This document shows positions 51,227-63,200 of a stretch of 64,000 nt of DNA, one piece after another. How positions within the stretch are numbered: the first letter of the stretch is position 1; every line of letters begins with the position of its first letter. The notes under the pieces are model-generated. The model was not told where the DNA came from. It saw only the letters and a program-made list of their open reading frames with translations, and did no database searches. This DNA comes from Cymbomonas tetramitiformis (Eukaryota > Chlorophyta > Pyramimonadophyceae > Pyramimonadales > Pyramimonadaceae), in contig LGRX02027918.1 of the NCBI GenBank assembly GCA_001247695.2, positions 1 through 64,000 on the forward strand, read 5' to 3'. Both the position numbers and the translations under genes were made by a program.

Positions 51227-51500
51227 CCAGACTAGTGGGCTCCCTACCCGTCACTTGTGAGTGTGTGGGTTAGGTGTAGGCTCCCGAGTTAGATCGGGGT
51301 CCCTGACTGTGCCCTTCTAGGCGGGCACGGGACAGGCAATACCTTGCTGCCTGAAGGGCTTCGGCCTTAGGCAAGGGGGACAATGTCTCTGGACACTCCC
51401 TATTGGGACTCTCAACTCTCATCATTCCAGTAGTCTTAGTAGCTAGGGGTAGCTAGGGGTAGCTAGGGTAGCTCAGCGGAGCGGAACTAACTTAGATAAC
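51227..51500 (+). repeat. Split direct repeat B1
   Basis: Begins CCAGACTAGTGGGCTCCC and ends AGCGGAACTAACTTAGATAAC. It contains GGTAGCTAGG short tandem units and a GGGCACGG / CCGTGCCC-like inverted pair. It runs directly into A2. Confidence 0.85.
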
Positions 51501-51655
51501 TGAAAGTTATCTAACGGTGAGGGGTCACCGACGTAGGAGGGGGCACATCAACGGTAGATAACTTCGGTTATCTACGTTAGTGGGAGCGGAGCATTTAGGG
51601 CTCGCCAACGGAGTTGGCGGCTCCACTCTTTGACCTCTGGTTTGTTGCCCGTAAG
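51498..51655 (+). repeat. Split direct repeat A2
   Basis: Copy of 46733-46890 placed immediately after B1. The B1-A2 joint represents the circular-junction sequence of the element. Confidence 0.85.
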
Positions 51656-51857
51656 TCCCATCCCTCCCTCCCATTATTATTATATCTTCCCTTCAAGGTT
51701 GCTCTTTGGCATTGTTGTTATGTCTCATTTTTTACTTACTCAGTGTAGTTAAGGTTCTCCCTGTATATTTATTGTGTGTGCATTGTTTGTTATAGTACTA
51801 TTCCTGCATTGCAGTGTTTTATATTGTCAGTTATTAATTATAACTGACAATCGGGCA

Positions 51858-52141
51858 CCAGACTAGTGGGCTCCCTACCCGTCACTTGTGAGTGTGTGGG
51901 TTAGGTGTAGGCTCCCGAGTTAGATCGGGGTCCCTGACTGTGCCCTTCTAGGCGGGCACGGGACAGGCAATACCTTGCTGCCTGAAGGGCTTCGGCCTTA
52001 GGCAAGGGGGACAGTGTCTCTGGACACTCCCTATTGGGACTCTCAACTCTCATCATTCCAGTAGTCTTAGTAGCTAGGGGTAGCTAGGGGTAGCTAGGGG
52101 TAGCTAGGGTAGCTCAGCGGAGCGGAACTAACTTAGATAAC
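51858..52141 (+). repeat. Split direct repeat B2 (right end of the element)
   Basis: Copy of B1 with one additional GTAGCTAGGG unit. It ends ACTTAGATAAC at the junction with flanking CTCGGGTAAAG. The 202 bases between A2 and B2 are AT-rich with no ORF. Confidence 0.85.
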
Positions 52142-52966
52142 CTCGGGTAAAGTTGGGCAGCTCTATTGCACTCGCAATACCTTTTGGGACATCCAAATAA
52201 AGTATTCCTACCGCTCCGCTCGAGATTTTAAGCGGAGCAATAAAATCTCCACGAAACACAGAATTCGGACTTTACCCTCGGCACCCTCGAATTTCGGGTG
52301 GTTTTTTGCATGTTTTCAAGTCAGTTTTCGTGCATTTTGAAGCTTGAGACGTGGGTTTTATCGCTCGCCAGCATACTCAAAGAAAATTGGGGTCTCGGTG
52401 GTTCATATGAGCCATTGTTTGCACGACTCCGATCAATAGCGCGCGTGCGGTGCGGCATAGAAATAGTTCGAAAATTGTTTACCCTCTATAGAGGATTAAA
52501 AACGATAAGGAGATAGAGCTAAAGGAGATAAAGTCTGTAGTCTGAAGTCTGGTCTAGGTCTTCGCACCAACGCAAGACAAGACGAACAGTGAACGAAGAA
52601 CCGGGCAATCCCTTCGCTTGACGCGTAACATTGTTTTCCAAACCTGCAAGTTCCTGCCATGCCATGCCATCGCATAAAACTCCACTTCAACAAACTCTAC
52701 TGAATTCCATGCGTTTTGCAAATTACCTTGCTCAGCTTTTGTAAAGTTCGAGACAAAGATCTTAGAGTGGCACATACGTGCAGTGGGCGACAAAGAGGAA
52801 GGACAAGAAATCCGCACGTAAATAACACCATGGCTTGGTTTCAGAATGCGCAAAAATAACCAGATTTCTAGCAGATTGCACAGTTTTCTTACCTCAACGA
52901 AACGTCTTTGAAGTTCCTATACAAACTCGGATTTCAAAGACGTAAACAAGATGGCAGTGGAATAGA
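52142..52966. other. Unassigned region with small inverted repeats and a 120-bp duplication
   Basis: GGGTAAAGT (about 52145) and ACTTTACCC (about 52271) form an inverted pair enclosing GAGATTTTA...TAAAATCTC. From about 52845 a unit with ATGCGCAAAA, CTTACCTCA and AAACTCGGRTTTCAAAGAC is repeated at about 52965 (period about 120, diverged). No gene is recognised. Confidence 0.4.
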
Positions 52967-53699
52967 ATGCGCAAAAGTGACCAGGTTTCCCGCGAACAGA
53001 ACCGTTTACTTACCTCAGCAAAAACTGTTTTAAGGTCCTACGCAAACTCGGGTTTCAAAGACATGGCCCTCATCCACCCTGTTAACGATGACACTGATAA
53101 CGTTGTCACTGAAGCGGTGAGTTCCCGACGCTTCTGCATATTCGATAGCGAGAGCAAGGCAAGAAGGATGAAGCGTATCCTTACTGAATTCCACTCCCAT
53201 TTTAAGAATATTTGCTTCTTCGTCTTTAAGCTGTCCGAAGCCGCCTTGCAAGTGCAGCAGAGCTCCCACACGCCATGGAAGGCTCTTCGCTGTTTGCTCG
53301 AGCAATCTCATACGCGAGAGTATGTGGTACTGACCTTTTCAGTAATGTACACTTGGTCAACCGAGCTATTGGATTTGAGGGATGTAAGGGGTTGTTTTTC
53401 AGCCACAGATCTCAAACTCGGTGCTTCACTCGGAGTCCTATCTATGTGTAAGCGAGTCTGTCGAAGTACCGGAAAACACACCTACGGAAGAATTCGTGAA
53501 GACGACACCACTCGCTCCAGCAAACAGTGATGTGAGACAGTCAGCACTAAATGTAGAAGTGCAAGGCTTACTTATGCGCAAAGCACAGGTGGAGGCCTCT
53601 GCCGCGATATACGAAGAAGGCCATTTCCTGTGGTTGCACTGCAAATTCAAAATGCGTCAACGACCAAATGTTTTCTTCGACGGCGGGACTCCAAACTGA
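52967..53699 (+). CDS. Weak candidate coding region, function unknown
   Basis: Two plus-strand frames follow one another: 52967-53530 (credible from DMALIHPVNDDTDN) and 53421-53699 (SVEVPENTPTEEFVKTT onward). Their composition looks more protein-like than the surroundings, and a change of frame near 53430 would join them. No motif is recognised. The first part lies within a diverged tandem duplication, which argues for caution. It could be an exon pair, a decayed gene or chance. Confidence 0.25.
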
Positions 53700-55845
53700 T
53701 TTCGGTTTAGTTTTAGCCATGAGTGGCTGGCCAGTACTCTGCTCTCCCAACTTCTCACTCCATTCTGATTTCAATCTTCACGTTGGGCGTAAACAGAGGA
53801 AAGTCATGGACCTGACAGCCAAAGACCGTGTCATCAGAAAGACCTCAGCGACCGAAGTGTTAGTGGTACCCCCCCAACCCAAAATCTAAAAAACTGATTG
53901 CAGCTGCGACAACAGAAGTGCACGCGCCTTCTGCTTGCTTTCTCGGCGCGACTCCCTTCAAACCCTTCGTTTTACTCGGGTCCTCATCACGTTCGTAGAC
54001 GTCCCGGAGTTTCAACTGAGAAATCGCAGCTTATACGTTTCGGCTGTATATGAACACGCATATTGCCTCCGCCGCGGGGCCTAAGGGTAGTCGACTATTG
54101 ACTTCAATTTCCACAAATTTAAACCATTGAATTTAGTTTCCTTGAACCTTGCCCGTACGCGTTACCTCCATCGTCCATGTCGCCTGATTCACTATCATCT
54201 CGGCCCTTACACCTGCTCACGGCGTCGTCCTCGTGGTGATCACAGTGTGCATTGATATACTCCTTTCAGCAGTTCATCTCATGCTGTAGTTCGAACTAAC
54301 ATACCGCTGCGTGCACTTGCCAGCGGCTTGCCTGCATTCAAGTTCGAGACACACAGTCGAGGAGGCTGCTGCACCTGCAGCTTTCTCTTGAGTTGAGTTG
54401 TGCCATCTTTTAACGCCGCCAAGTCAGTGGCCCACCGGAAACCTATCACGCCCACCATGGTCAGATATGTGAGGGGAACTCGCTGATGAAGGGCGAGGCA
54501 CACTGTGCGGGAGAGAATCACTGCTTCGAGGGAGTCACTGCTTCGCGAATCTCGGCGCTCTTCGGAAAGGGGAAGGCGCCATCAGCGACTGACCAGCCGC
54601 CAAAATGACAGAATACCACCAGTATTCGAACGTATAAGGATGTCGAATTTAGATGCCTAGAGCAATTTGGGTTGTGACGAAAGACCTTAAGGCCTCAACC
54701 CCCGAATATATTCATCCCAACTTGAGCGCTCATGCAAGAACCCTCCTGCTCGTCCTCCGCTCAGTTACACCCGGCATCGCTGGGCAACCGGCTACGAGAC
54801 TGGCGACATATTTGGCTTCCTAGCTTTGAGGGCTGAAAGAGTCCTGGAGCTCGAGGTTGTGCGAGCCGTTCTCCAGGAATCGGGCAAAGGGGGGGGTCCA
54901 GGGTCCGCTCGAAGGGATAGTTAAAAGGGGTCGTTAGGGGCCCCTATCACTCTCCTGCATCTGAGAGACGCGAAGGGCCCATGTCCAGTCCTCCTTTTCA
55001 CCCTTCCTCACAGCAGGGACACGTGGCCAAGTTGTCGGGGAACGACTCGAAATTTGGAGCTCTGAACAGTGGTTGTCCAGGGCGTATCCTCAATCTGTTA
55101 TAAACCTGATAGTGATCCCCATCACGTCTAAGAAACTGGCACCCTGTGGAAACTCCTCCTTGGATCCTGTCAGTCTCCCCTGCCAGCACTTCCCTCCTCC
55201 AGCTCTGACCCATTCAGCAGGCCCGCTGGCGTGGCTGTAAACATTCGCAAAGGGTAAAACGATATCGATATCTGATACGCCCCCCTTTTCGCCCTAAGAC
55301 GACCACTTGCGCCCTTGCGCCAGTTGTATGACACTGTATGACGCCGCATGTCACACCGCTCGCTCACATATGCGGCCATAGCGTCTTTGCTCATCATCTA
55401 GCAATAACGAGCTTCCCACATTGTTCGCCTCACCGGCGTTGCTAAGCTCTTCGCGAGGGTGTGGCAGGCTTGCTCCGACCTGTGATCTCGACCGTGTCGC
55501 AGGCTTGCTCGGTTTCAGAGGAGGATGCATGTGCTCGCTTAAACGGCGAAGGCGTCCCAGGCTTCTCTCAGCTTGAGAGCTTCAGAGGCGATCGGACTTG
55601 CTCGCATGCCTCCCCTCAGCGTTAGTAGGGGAGGAGGGAGGATCTGCTGGCACTTCGACTGTATCGCAGTGTTCAGGCACTGCAAGTCAAGTGCCTCTGC
55701 ACACGTCACCCGCGGTCACTAGAATTACTATACATGTCAGATGGACAGGCCAGTGAAGCGTCACAGACAGATGAGACGCCACGAGACACAGCACCTGCCG
55801 CGATTTCTCTGAGCGGGACGTGCGTGATGGGAAACCTATCTCTCA
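53700..55845. other. No recognisable feature
   Basis: About 2.1 kb with only short open frames on both strands and no motif, repeat or RNA gene that I could identify. Confidence 0.4.
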
Positions 55846-56392
55846 CTCTTCGAAGGGGCGGCTGGTGCACCGCCACTGCCGCGGTACACTCTTCGAAGGG
55901 GCGGCTGGTGCACCGCCACTGCCGCGGTACACTCACACTCTTCGAAGGGGCGGCTAGTGCACCGCCACTGCCGCGGTACACTCTTCGAAGGGGCGGCTGG
56001 TGCACCGCCACTGCCGCGGTACACTCACACTCTTCGAAGGGGCGGCTGGTGCACCGCCACTGCCGCGGTACACTCTTCGAAGGGGCGGCTGGTGCACCGC
56101 CACTGCCGCGGTACACTCTTCGAAGGGGCGGCTGGTGCACCGCCACTGCCGCGGTACACTCACACTCTTCGAAGGGGCGGCTAGTGCACCGCCACTGCCG
56201 CGGTACACTCTTCGAAGGGGCGGCTGGTGCACCGCCACTGCCGCGGTACACTCACACTCTTCGAAGGGGCGGCTGGTGCACCGCCACTGCCGCGGTACAC
56301 TCTTCGAAGGGGCGGCTGGTGCACCGCCACTGCCGCGGTACACTCTTCGAAGGGGCGGCTGGTGCACCGCCACTGCCGCGGTACACTCTCAC
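55846..56392. repeat. 43/49-bp minisatellite, 12 copies
   Basis: A unit starting CTTCGAAGGGGCGGCTGGTG, with CCGCGG and GGTGCACC inside, recurs 12 times. Some units carry an extra CTCACA, giving 49 rather than 43 bp in an irregular order. Two copies have CTAGTG instead of CTGGTG. All ORFs over it on both strands are repeat translations. Confidence 0.85.
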
Positions 56393-57210
56393 TGCCGAGG
56401 CACGTCCTCAAAGAACGACCTCAACGCAGGCTCCTTTGCTTAACTAGAGGGTTTACGCGGTTGCCCAGCATTCAAGTACATTTCCACTAGTGCTCAGATT
56501 CTGGGGAGGCTAGTGATGGAATCATTATGCTGGTCAGCGGAAGTCGGGCTGTGGAGGTTGAACAGTGTCTCGAACCGAAATGTCTCGAACGAACCGAAGT
56601 GTCGAGCCATCCTGACTTTTTGCGTTGGTGCACCAGGCTCGACAAGGAAGGAAGGACGTCCTGCTCTCGGCTTCACTGTTCCTTTTTGTCATGTTTGTGT
56701 ACTTCTCCGTTGTGATCAGCCGTACGCCCTCCTCTTCCAAATCTCAATCGTCCCTCACCTGTTGCCCGCGTGTGCCTCTAAGCGACGCGAAAGTCAGAGG
56801 CTCGCCTCGAGGATCCAGAAGCAGATCATTCGGATGCAGTATATTCCACGAGGGGCTTGTTCAGTACCTGGATGTCTTCAAAGAAGCTGCTCCTCAGCGC
56901 CCTGAGAGTCAGCACGAGCACATAAAATCTTCAACTCGGTGTTAGCATAGGGGAGTGCCTATGCTAACAAGGAGCTCTCGCCATACAATGAGCGTGTAAG
57001 ATTTCTGGTTTGATTCAATACGCATGCGATGGCGCACTGTCGGTGAGTCATATCCCTGTCTGTCCTGCCAGGAATCTTGCGGCCCCCCTTGTTGCATCGC
57101 TCACACCTGGATGGTTGCAGTTGATGCCTCCCCTCCCCACGTTCAAGCTGCTCAACCTCTGAGAACTGCATCGAGGGTATATCGCAGTAGCTGCCTTGGC
57201 AGTTTTGCAG
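56393..57210. other. Region upstream of the channel gene, possible first transmembrane exon
   Basis: A plus-strand stretch at about 56645-56710 can encode DVLLSASLFLFVMFVYFSVV, a hydrophobic helix in the position expected for the first membrane span of a polycystin. Splice sites were not resolved, so it is not included in the gene model. Confidence 0.3.
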
Positions 57211-60200
57211 CGCGCTTGCTGAGAATGACGGTAATTCCTGTCGGTGGGAGGCCCCAGAACGCCGAGTGGAGGATTCTTTCAATATGGAGTTTGCCATCAA
57301 GGTGCGCATGTCATCCTCATGGGCATCCCTTGCGTGTTGCCAAATCTGAACATCTGAAGACGTTTTTCAGGATTACGTGTCCTCGCTCGAATATGAAACC
57401 GAGCTGTCCGAGCATGTTCTGGATGATATACGCGATTAGTAAGTACCGCACTACCCGCCCGCGCCTGTCGAATAAAATGGGCATCGGTATCTCGCTTGTA
57501 GCTTTAAGCAGCTGCTCCGCGCACTCCTCCTACTCCTCCTACTCCTCAGTATTTTGCTCGTTTCTTGGGCTCCAGCCTGGGGCGCAGTGGCATGTGCTAA
57601 TCATAAAGAAATCCCACTGGTGCACCCCAGTGGCGGAGCACCTGCATTTAGATACACTCTGGCAAGGATGCGGAGCACCTGCATCCTTGCGGGTCATCTT
57701 TATATGTACACATGCCTGCCTGCATATACCTATTTGGTGCCATGATTGGCAAGCTAGCATCTACTTATGTGCTTCACGCCACTTGGGCATCCTCTGGTCG
57801 TGTCCCAGCGCTCTTCGCGCTGCTCATGCAGACTCGTTTGAGCCGTGGGAAGGTGGGCCACCAGTGAATGCTCACTCCCGATCAAGAAGCCAGGGCCTTC
57901 TTGATATGTGTAGCGGCACTGGCACGTTACTGTTCTGCCTATTCCAGCTTGCTGTAGTTCTGTGCTCGGCCATGCTGCGCTCTATTCTGTTTGAAATTGA
58001 CTCTGGGTCGTGGACGCACTCGGCTCCGGCACAAATATTATCATTGCTTTGGGCACGAACATTATTACTGCTTTGGGCACGAACATTGTTACTGCTTTGG
58101 GCACGAACATTATTACTGCTGGGCACGAACATTGTTACTGCTTTGGGCACGAACATTGTTACTGCTTTGGGCACGAACATTACCACTGCTTTGGGTGCGA
58201 ATATTATTGCTTCTTTGGGTACGCATATTATTACTGCTTTGGGGGCGTGGCCGGGTTGAAATCTGTTGCTATAGCTTACTTTTGACGGCGTGCCTCGTGC
58301 CACTTGGAATGTGCAAATGGCTGGGGGCACGCCATAACACGCCAGGCAGGGAGGCTCCTGTAGCCGTTGTTAGGCCCTCCTTCCGTATCCCAGGGATGGT
58401 CTTATGGCAGGAGTGCACTGCAATGATCACTGTCCGGGCTCTCGGCGCTGCTCTCGTGCATGTCCCACCTCTTCAAGCCTTGGCGGTCAAAACAGGGCCT
58501 CCACTCATTTTTAAAAAACTTGATATGCTGAGTATCTGACACACAGCAGCGTTTCGCCCGAAGCTTTTCCGCGCCATTGTGTGGATGCCACATCAGCTCA
58601 GCCTCCCTTCAGAGGGAGACTGCTCATCGCCATCTGACGCCACTTGTCCTGCGTGCACGTGGCACCGCCCTCAAGAGCATCGTGCGTTCGCCAGGTGTCG
58701 AGGCACATCCACGTGCAAACAGCTTGGAGGGCCTGTGCGTGTCTGCGCAGTACGGCGCTGTGGTCCTGGATCGACCAAGCCTATCTCCCGGCGCTGTTTC
58801 CTGAGCCGCAGTGGTACAACGGAGACGACTTCACAAAAGAGGAGTCCGGATACTTCCTGCAATACAATCGCCTCATCGGGGGCTTCAAGATGGTGCAGCA
58901 GCGCGTGGCGAGCGTCTCCTGCGTCAAGACCTCAGAGTCAAGGAATACAGGAGAAAACTGTCCAGGACGTTTCAACAAGTTCTACCCAAATTTGTGGATG
59001 GAGTGAGTTTCCTCTCTTCCTCTCGCTCTGACATCTGGGCGCTTCCCGGAGGTGTTCAGAGCGAGCGAGATGCTGCTCTCAACATGACAAGCACCGCGCC
59101 GAGAGGCTGTGTTAGGAGATGCAATTCTCACACAACTTATGCCAGGTCTTGGTGCAGCTTCAACGGCTGACGACATTGATGCCAAGAGACGTTCGCCCAG
59201 TAATCGGATCTTCAGGGGCGAAAGCCGTTATCTGAGGCACTGGAGGGACTGTTCACAGTGACACTAGCGAGGAGGCATATGGTCCAGCGCATGACCCCAA
59301 CAAGTACACCTTCGATCCAGATGAGCTTGCCGGTGATGGTGGCTTTCCGGTGTTTGTTGCTCCTGATAAGAAGGAGGCGCATATTGTCATCGCCGAGCTC
59401 ATGGTCAGTCACAGCGGCCAAGCGACCCTCACGCCTGACTTGGTCTCTGCGAACGCGCGTGACGCGCTTGCTCCATGCACACTGCGCGGCTTGCGCATGC
59501 ACCCCCCTGCGTGTTCTTCACGGGCGGACGTGGACACTGCGCGGCTTGCGCGTGCTCCCCCCTGCGTGTTCTTCACGGGCGGACGTGCACACTGCGCGGC
59601 TTGCGCGTGCTCCCCCCTGTGTGTTCTTCACGGGTGGACGTGGACACTGCGCGGCTTGCGCGTGCTCCCCCCTGTGTGTTCTTCACGGGTGGACGTGGAC
59701 ATCCCAACTTATCCGTCCCAACTTTCCATTGCGCCCACGAGGCTAGATGGACTGTGCATGAAGACTCTGATTCGGCATGCCCCTCGACGAGGAGGGATGT
59801 AGAGTCATTAGTGGCGAGGGTCGGCTCCTACAGGCGGACAGATGGATTGACAAGCAGACCAGAGAGTTGAGAATCACCTTCAATGCCTACAACGCGAACC
59901 TGCTGATGTTCACAGTGTTCCAATTGAGTTTCGAGTTTGGGAATTCCGGGCGAATTGAGAAGGAGATCAAGGCAGATACCTTTCGCATTGAGCATTATAA
60001 CTCGGTCGGTCAGTACCTGGCGCCGGCTCTGTGGATTATGCGGGGTTGGGCAGCTGTGTGTTGCAGCCTGCAGGGAAGTCTTTTTGCATCATGGTTGAGT
60101 ATTAGGTGCTGCCCAAACAAGATACAGCTGCAAGAAGTCAACGAGACGTGAGAGGCGCGGCTGGAGAGAGTGTCGAAGCGCCGGTCCACGATGCCGCAGC

Positions 60201-63200
60201 TTTCCAACAGCCTCTGAGAGTGACGCGTTTGAGGCTTCTGAGAGTGACGCGTTTGAGGCTTCTGAGAGTGACGCGTTTGAGTCNNNNNNNNNNNNNNNNN
60301 NNNNNNNNNNNNNNNNNNNNNNNNNNNNNNNNNNNNNNNNNNNNNNNNNNNNNNNNNNNNNNNNNNNNNNNNNNNNNNNNNNNNNNNNNNNNNNNNNNNN
60401 NNNNNNNNNNNNNNNNNNNNNNNNNNNNNNNNNNNNNNNNNNNNNNNNNNNNNNNNNNNNNNNNNNNNNNNNNNNNNNNNNNNNNNNNNNNNNNNNNNNN
60501 NNNNNNNNNNNNNNNNNNNNNNNNNNNNNNNNNNNNNNNNNNNNNNNNNNNNNNNNNNNNNNNNNNNNNNNNNNNNNNNNNNNNNNNNNNNNNNNNNNNN
60601 NNNNNNNNNNNNNNNNNNNNNNNNNNNNNNNNNNNNNNNNNNNNNNNNNNNNNNNNNNNNNNNNNNNNNNNNNNNNNNNNNNNNNNNNNNNNNNNNNNNN
60701 NNNNNNNNNNNNNNNNNNNNNNNNNNNNNNNNNNNNNNNNNNNNNNNNNNNNNNNNNNNNNNNNNNNNNNNNNNNNNNNNNNNNNNNNNNNNNNNNNNNN
60801 NNNNNNNNNNNNNNNNNNNNNNNNNNGAGAGTGACGCGTTTGAGGCCTCCGAGAGTGACGCGTTTGAGGCCTCCGAGAGTGACGCGTTCGAGGCCTCCGA
60901 GAGTGACGCGTTCGAGGCCTCCGAGAGTGACGCGTTCGAGGCCTCCGAGAGTGACGCGTTCGAGGCCTCTGAGAGTGACGCGTTCGAGGCCTCTGAGAGT
61001 GACGCGTTCGCGGCCTCTGAGAGTGACGCGTTTGCGGCCTCTGAGAGTGACGCGTTTGAGGCCTCTGAGAGTGACGCGTTCGAGGCCTCTGAGAGTGACG
61101 CGTTCGAGGCCTCTGAGAGTGACGCGTTCGCGGCCTCTGAGAGTGACGCGTTCGCGGCCTCTGAGAGTGACGCGTTCGCGGCCTCTGAGAGTGACGCGTT
61201 CGCGGCCTCTGAGAGTGACGCGTTCGAGGCCTCTGAGAGTGACGCGTTCGAGGCCTCTGAGAGTGACGCGTTCGAGGCCTCTGAGAGTGACGCGTTCGCG
61301 GCCTCTGAGAGTGACGCGTTCGAGGCCTCTGAGAGTGACGCGTTCGAGGCCTCTGAGAGTGACGCGTTCGAGGCCTCTGAGAGTGACGCGTTCGAGGCCT
61401 CTGAGAGTGACGCGTTCGAGGCCTCTGAGAGTGACGCGTTCGAGGCCTCTGAGAGTGACGCGTTCGCGGCCTCTGAGAGTGACGCGTTTGCGGCCTCTGA
61501 GAGTGACGCGTTTGAGGCCTCTGAGAGTGACGCGTTCGAGGCCTCTGAGAGTGACGCGTTCGAGGCCTCTGAGAGTGACGCGTTCGCGGCCTCTGAGAGT
61601 GACGCGTTCGCGGCCTCTGAGAGTGACGCGTTCGCGGCCTCTGAGAGTGACGCGTTTGAGGCCTCTGAGAGTGACGCGTTCGCGGCCTCTGAGAGTGACG
61701 CGTTTGAGGCCTCTGAGAGTGACGCGTTTGAGGCCTCTGAGAGTGACGCGTTTGCGGCCTCTGAGAGTGACGCGTTTGCGGCCTCTGAGAGTGACGCGTT
61801 TGCGGCTTCTGAGAGTGACGCGTTCGAGGCCTCTGAGAGTGACGCGTTCGAGGCCTCTGAGAGTGACGCGTTTGAGGCCTCTGAGAGTGACGCGTTCGAG
61901 GCCTCTGAGAGTGACGCGTTCGAGGCCTCTGAGAGTGACGCGTTCGAGGCCTCTGAGAGTGACGCGTTCGAGGCCTCTGAGAGTGACGCGTTCGAGGCCT
62001 CTGAGAGTGACGCGTTCGAGGCCTCTGAGAGTGACGCGTTCGAGGCCTCTGAGAGTGACGCGTTCGAGGCCTCTGAGAGTGACGCGTTCGAGGCCTCTGA
62101 GAGTGACGCGTTCGCGGCCTCTGAGAGTGACGCGTTTGCGGCCTCTGAGAGTGACGCGTTTGAGGCCTCTGAGAGTGACGCGTTCGAGGCCTCTGAGAGT
62201 GACGCGTTCGAGGCCTCTGAGAGTGACGCGTTCGCGGCCTCTGAGAGTGACGCGTTCGCGGCCTCTGAGAGTGACGCGTTCGCGGCCTCTGAGAGTGACG
62301 CGTTTGAGGCCTCTGAGAGTGACGCGTTCGCGGCCTCTGAGAGTGACGCGTTTGAGGCCTCTGAGAGTGACGCGTTTGAGGCTCATGAGATTGACGCGTT
62401 TGCGGTTGCAAGCTTCACACTGGCCATGGGTATGGAGGTTTCCGTGTGCAGACGACAAGATTCGTGGTGGCTTTGAGGTTTTTCTATTCCTTTATGTCGG
62501 AGGGCAAGTGGTTGGTGAATTTGCTGACCTCTACAACCGCCGGTACGAACCTTGCTCATCGAGCATGTCTCCTATTAAGGGCGCGGAAAAAAGAGTCTGG
62601 CCCAGATCATGCCTCCCTGAAAGCATTTGGCTACATCCCAGCTGGGCATGCTGGGCATGCTGGGCATGCGGCCTGGTGCACCAACCTGAAGATGCTTGTC
62701 CGGCAAATGGTGTGCGCCCTGCACGCAGCCTTGCTGAGTAAAACAACCGCGGATTTGACTACCGTCCATTTGTCTCTTGTCGAGCAGGTATGGTGAAAGG
62801 AGACGCTTGTTTCGGTTTCGAGAGTACATCTCAGACCTGGGCAACTGGATCGATTTAGTGCGGATCTCGCTGTTTGCGTTCAACTTTATACTGTGAGTGA
62901 TCGCTCTTCGCCTCTTTGGCCTTCATGAACGTGTCAAATTGTCCCAAGTCAGATCTCCTCTCACGGGGGCGTGCTCCGTATCCCGTGTATGACGGCTGAC
63001 TGTGCACACGTGTATGACCGCTGACTGTGTATGACCGCTGACTGTGCACACATGGCGAATACGAAAAGAAGCCGAGTGTGCGTCACGATGGTTTGAGGTG
63101 CGCTCGGTCATACAGAAGGCCGATGACTGCACACTTGCATGACAACCGTGTCGCTTCAGAAGAGGTTTCGAAGGTGCACTCGCTGCGGGCTCCGAGTCGA

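Larger units (their letters stand above)
46733..52141 (+). mobile_element. PAT/DIRS-like tyrosine-recombinase retrotransposon with split direct repeats
   Basis: The order is A1 (46733-46890), gag, RT/RNaseH/MT, recombinase, B1 (51227-51500), A2 (51498-51655), B2 (51858-52141). A1 and A2 differ by one base in about 158. B1 and B2 match except for one extra GTAGCTAGGG-type unit in B2. This A-body-BA-B layout is the split-direct-repeat signature of PAT/Ngaro/Kangaroo elements; the methyltransferase-like domain favours PAT. The left flank ends AAAAC and the right repeat ends GATAAC, so the shared AAC is consistent with recombinase-mediated insertion without target duplication. All ORFs are intact. 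Confidence 0.88.

Noticed and set aside
55706..56490. ORFs of up to 237 residues over the 43/49-bp array
   Set aside because: Repeat translations in all frames. The irregular 43/49 spacing changes frame between units, so no frame is conserved.
60211..62395. Tandem array as a CRISPR locus
   Set aside because: Units are contiguous without unique spacers and the context is eukaryotic.
60106..62741. Very long ORFs on both strands over the 24-bp array, including across the N gap
   Set aside because: The repeat unit is a multiple of three without stops in four frames, and the frames run through Ns. They are repeat translations; splice-site evidence places the array inside an intron.
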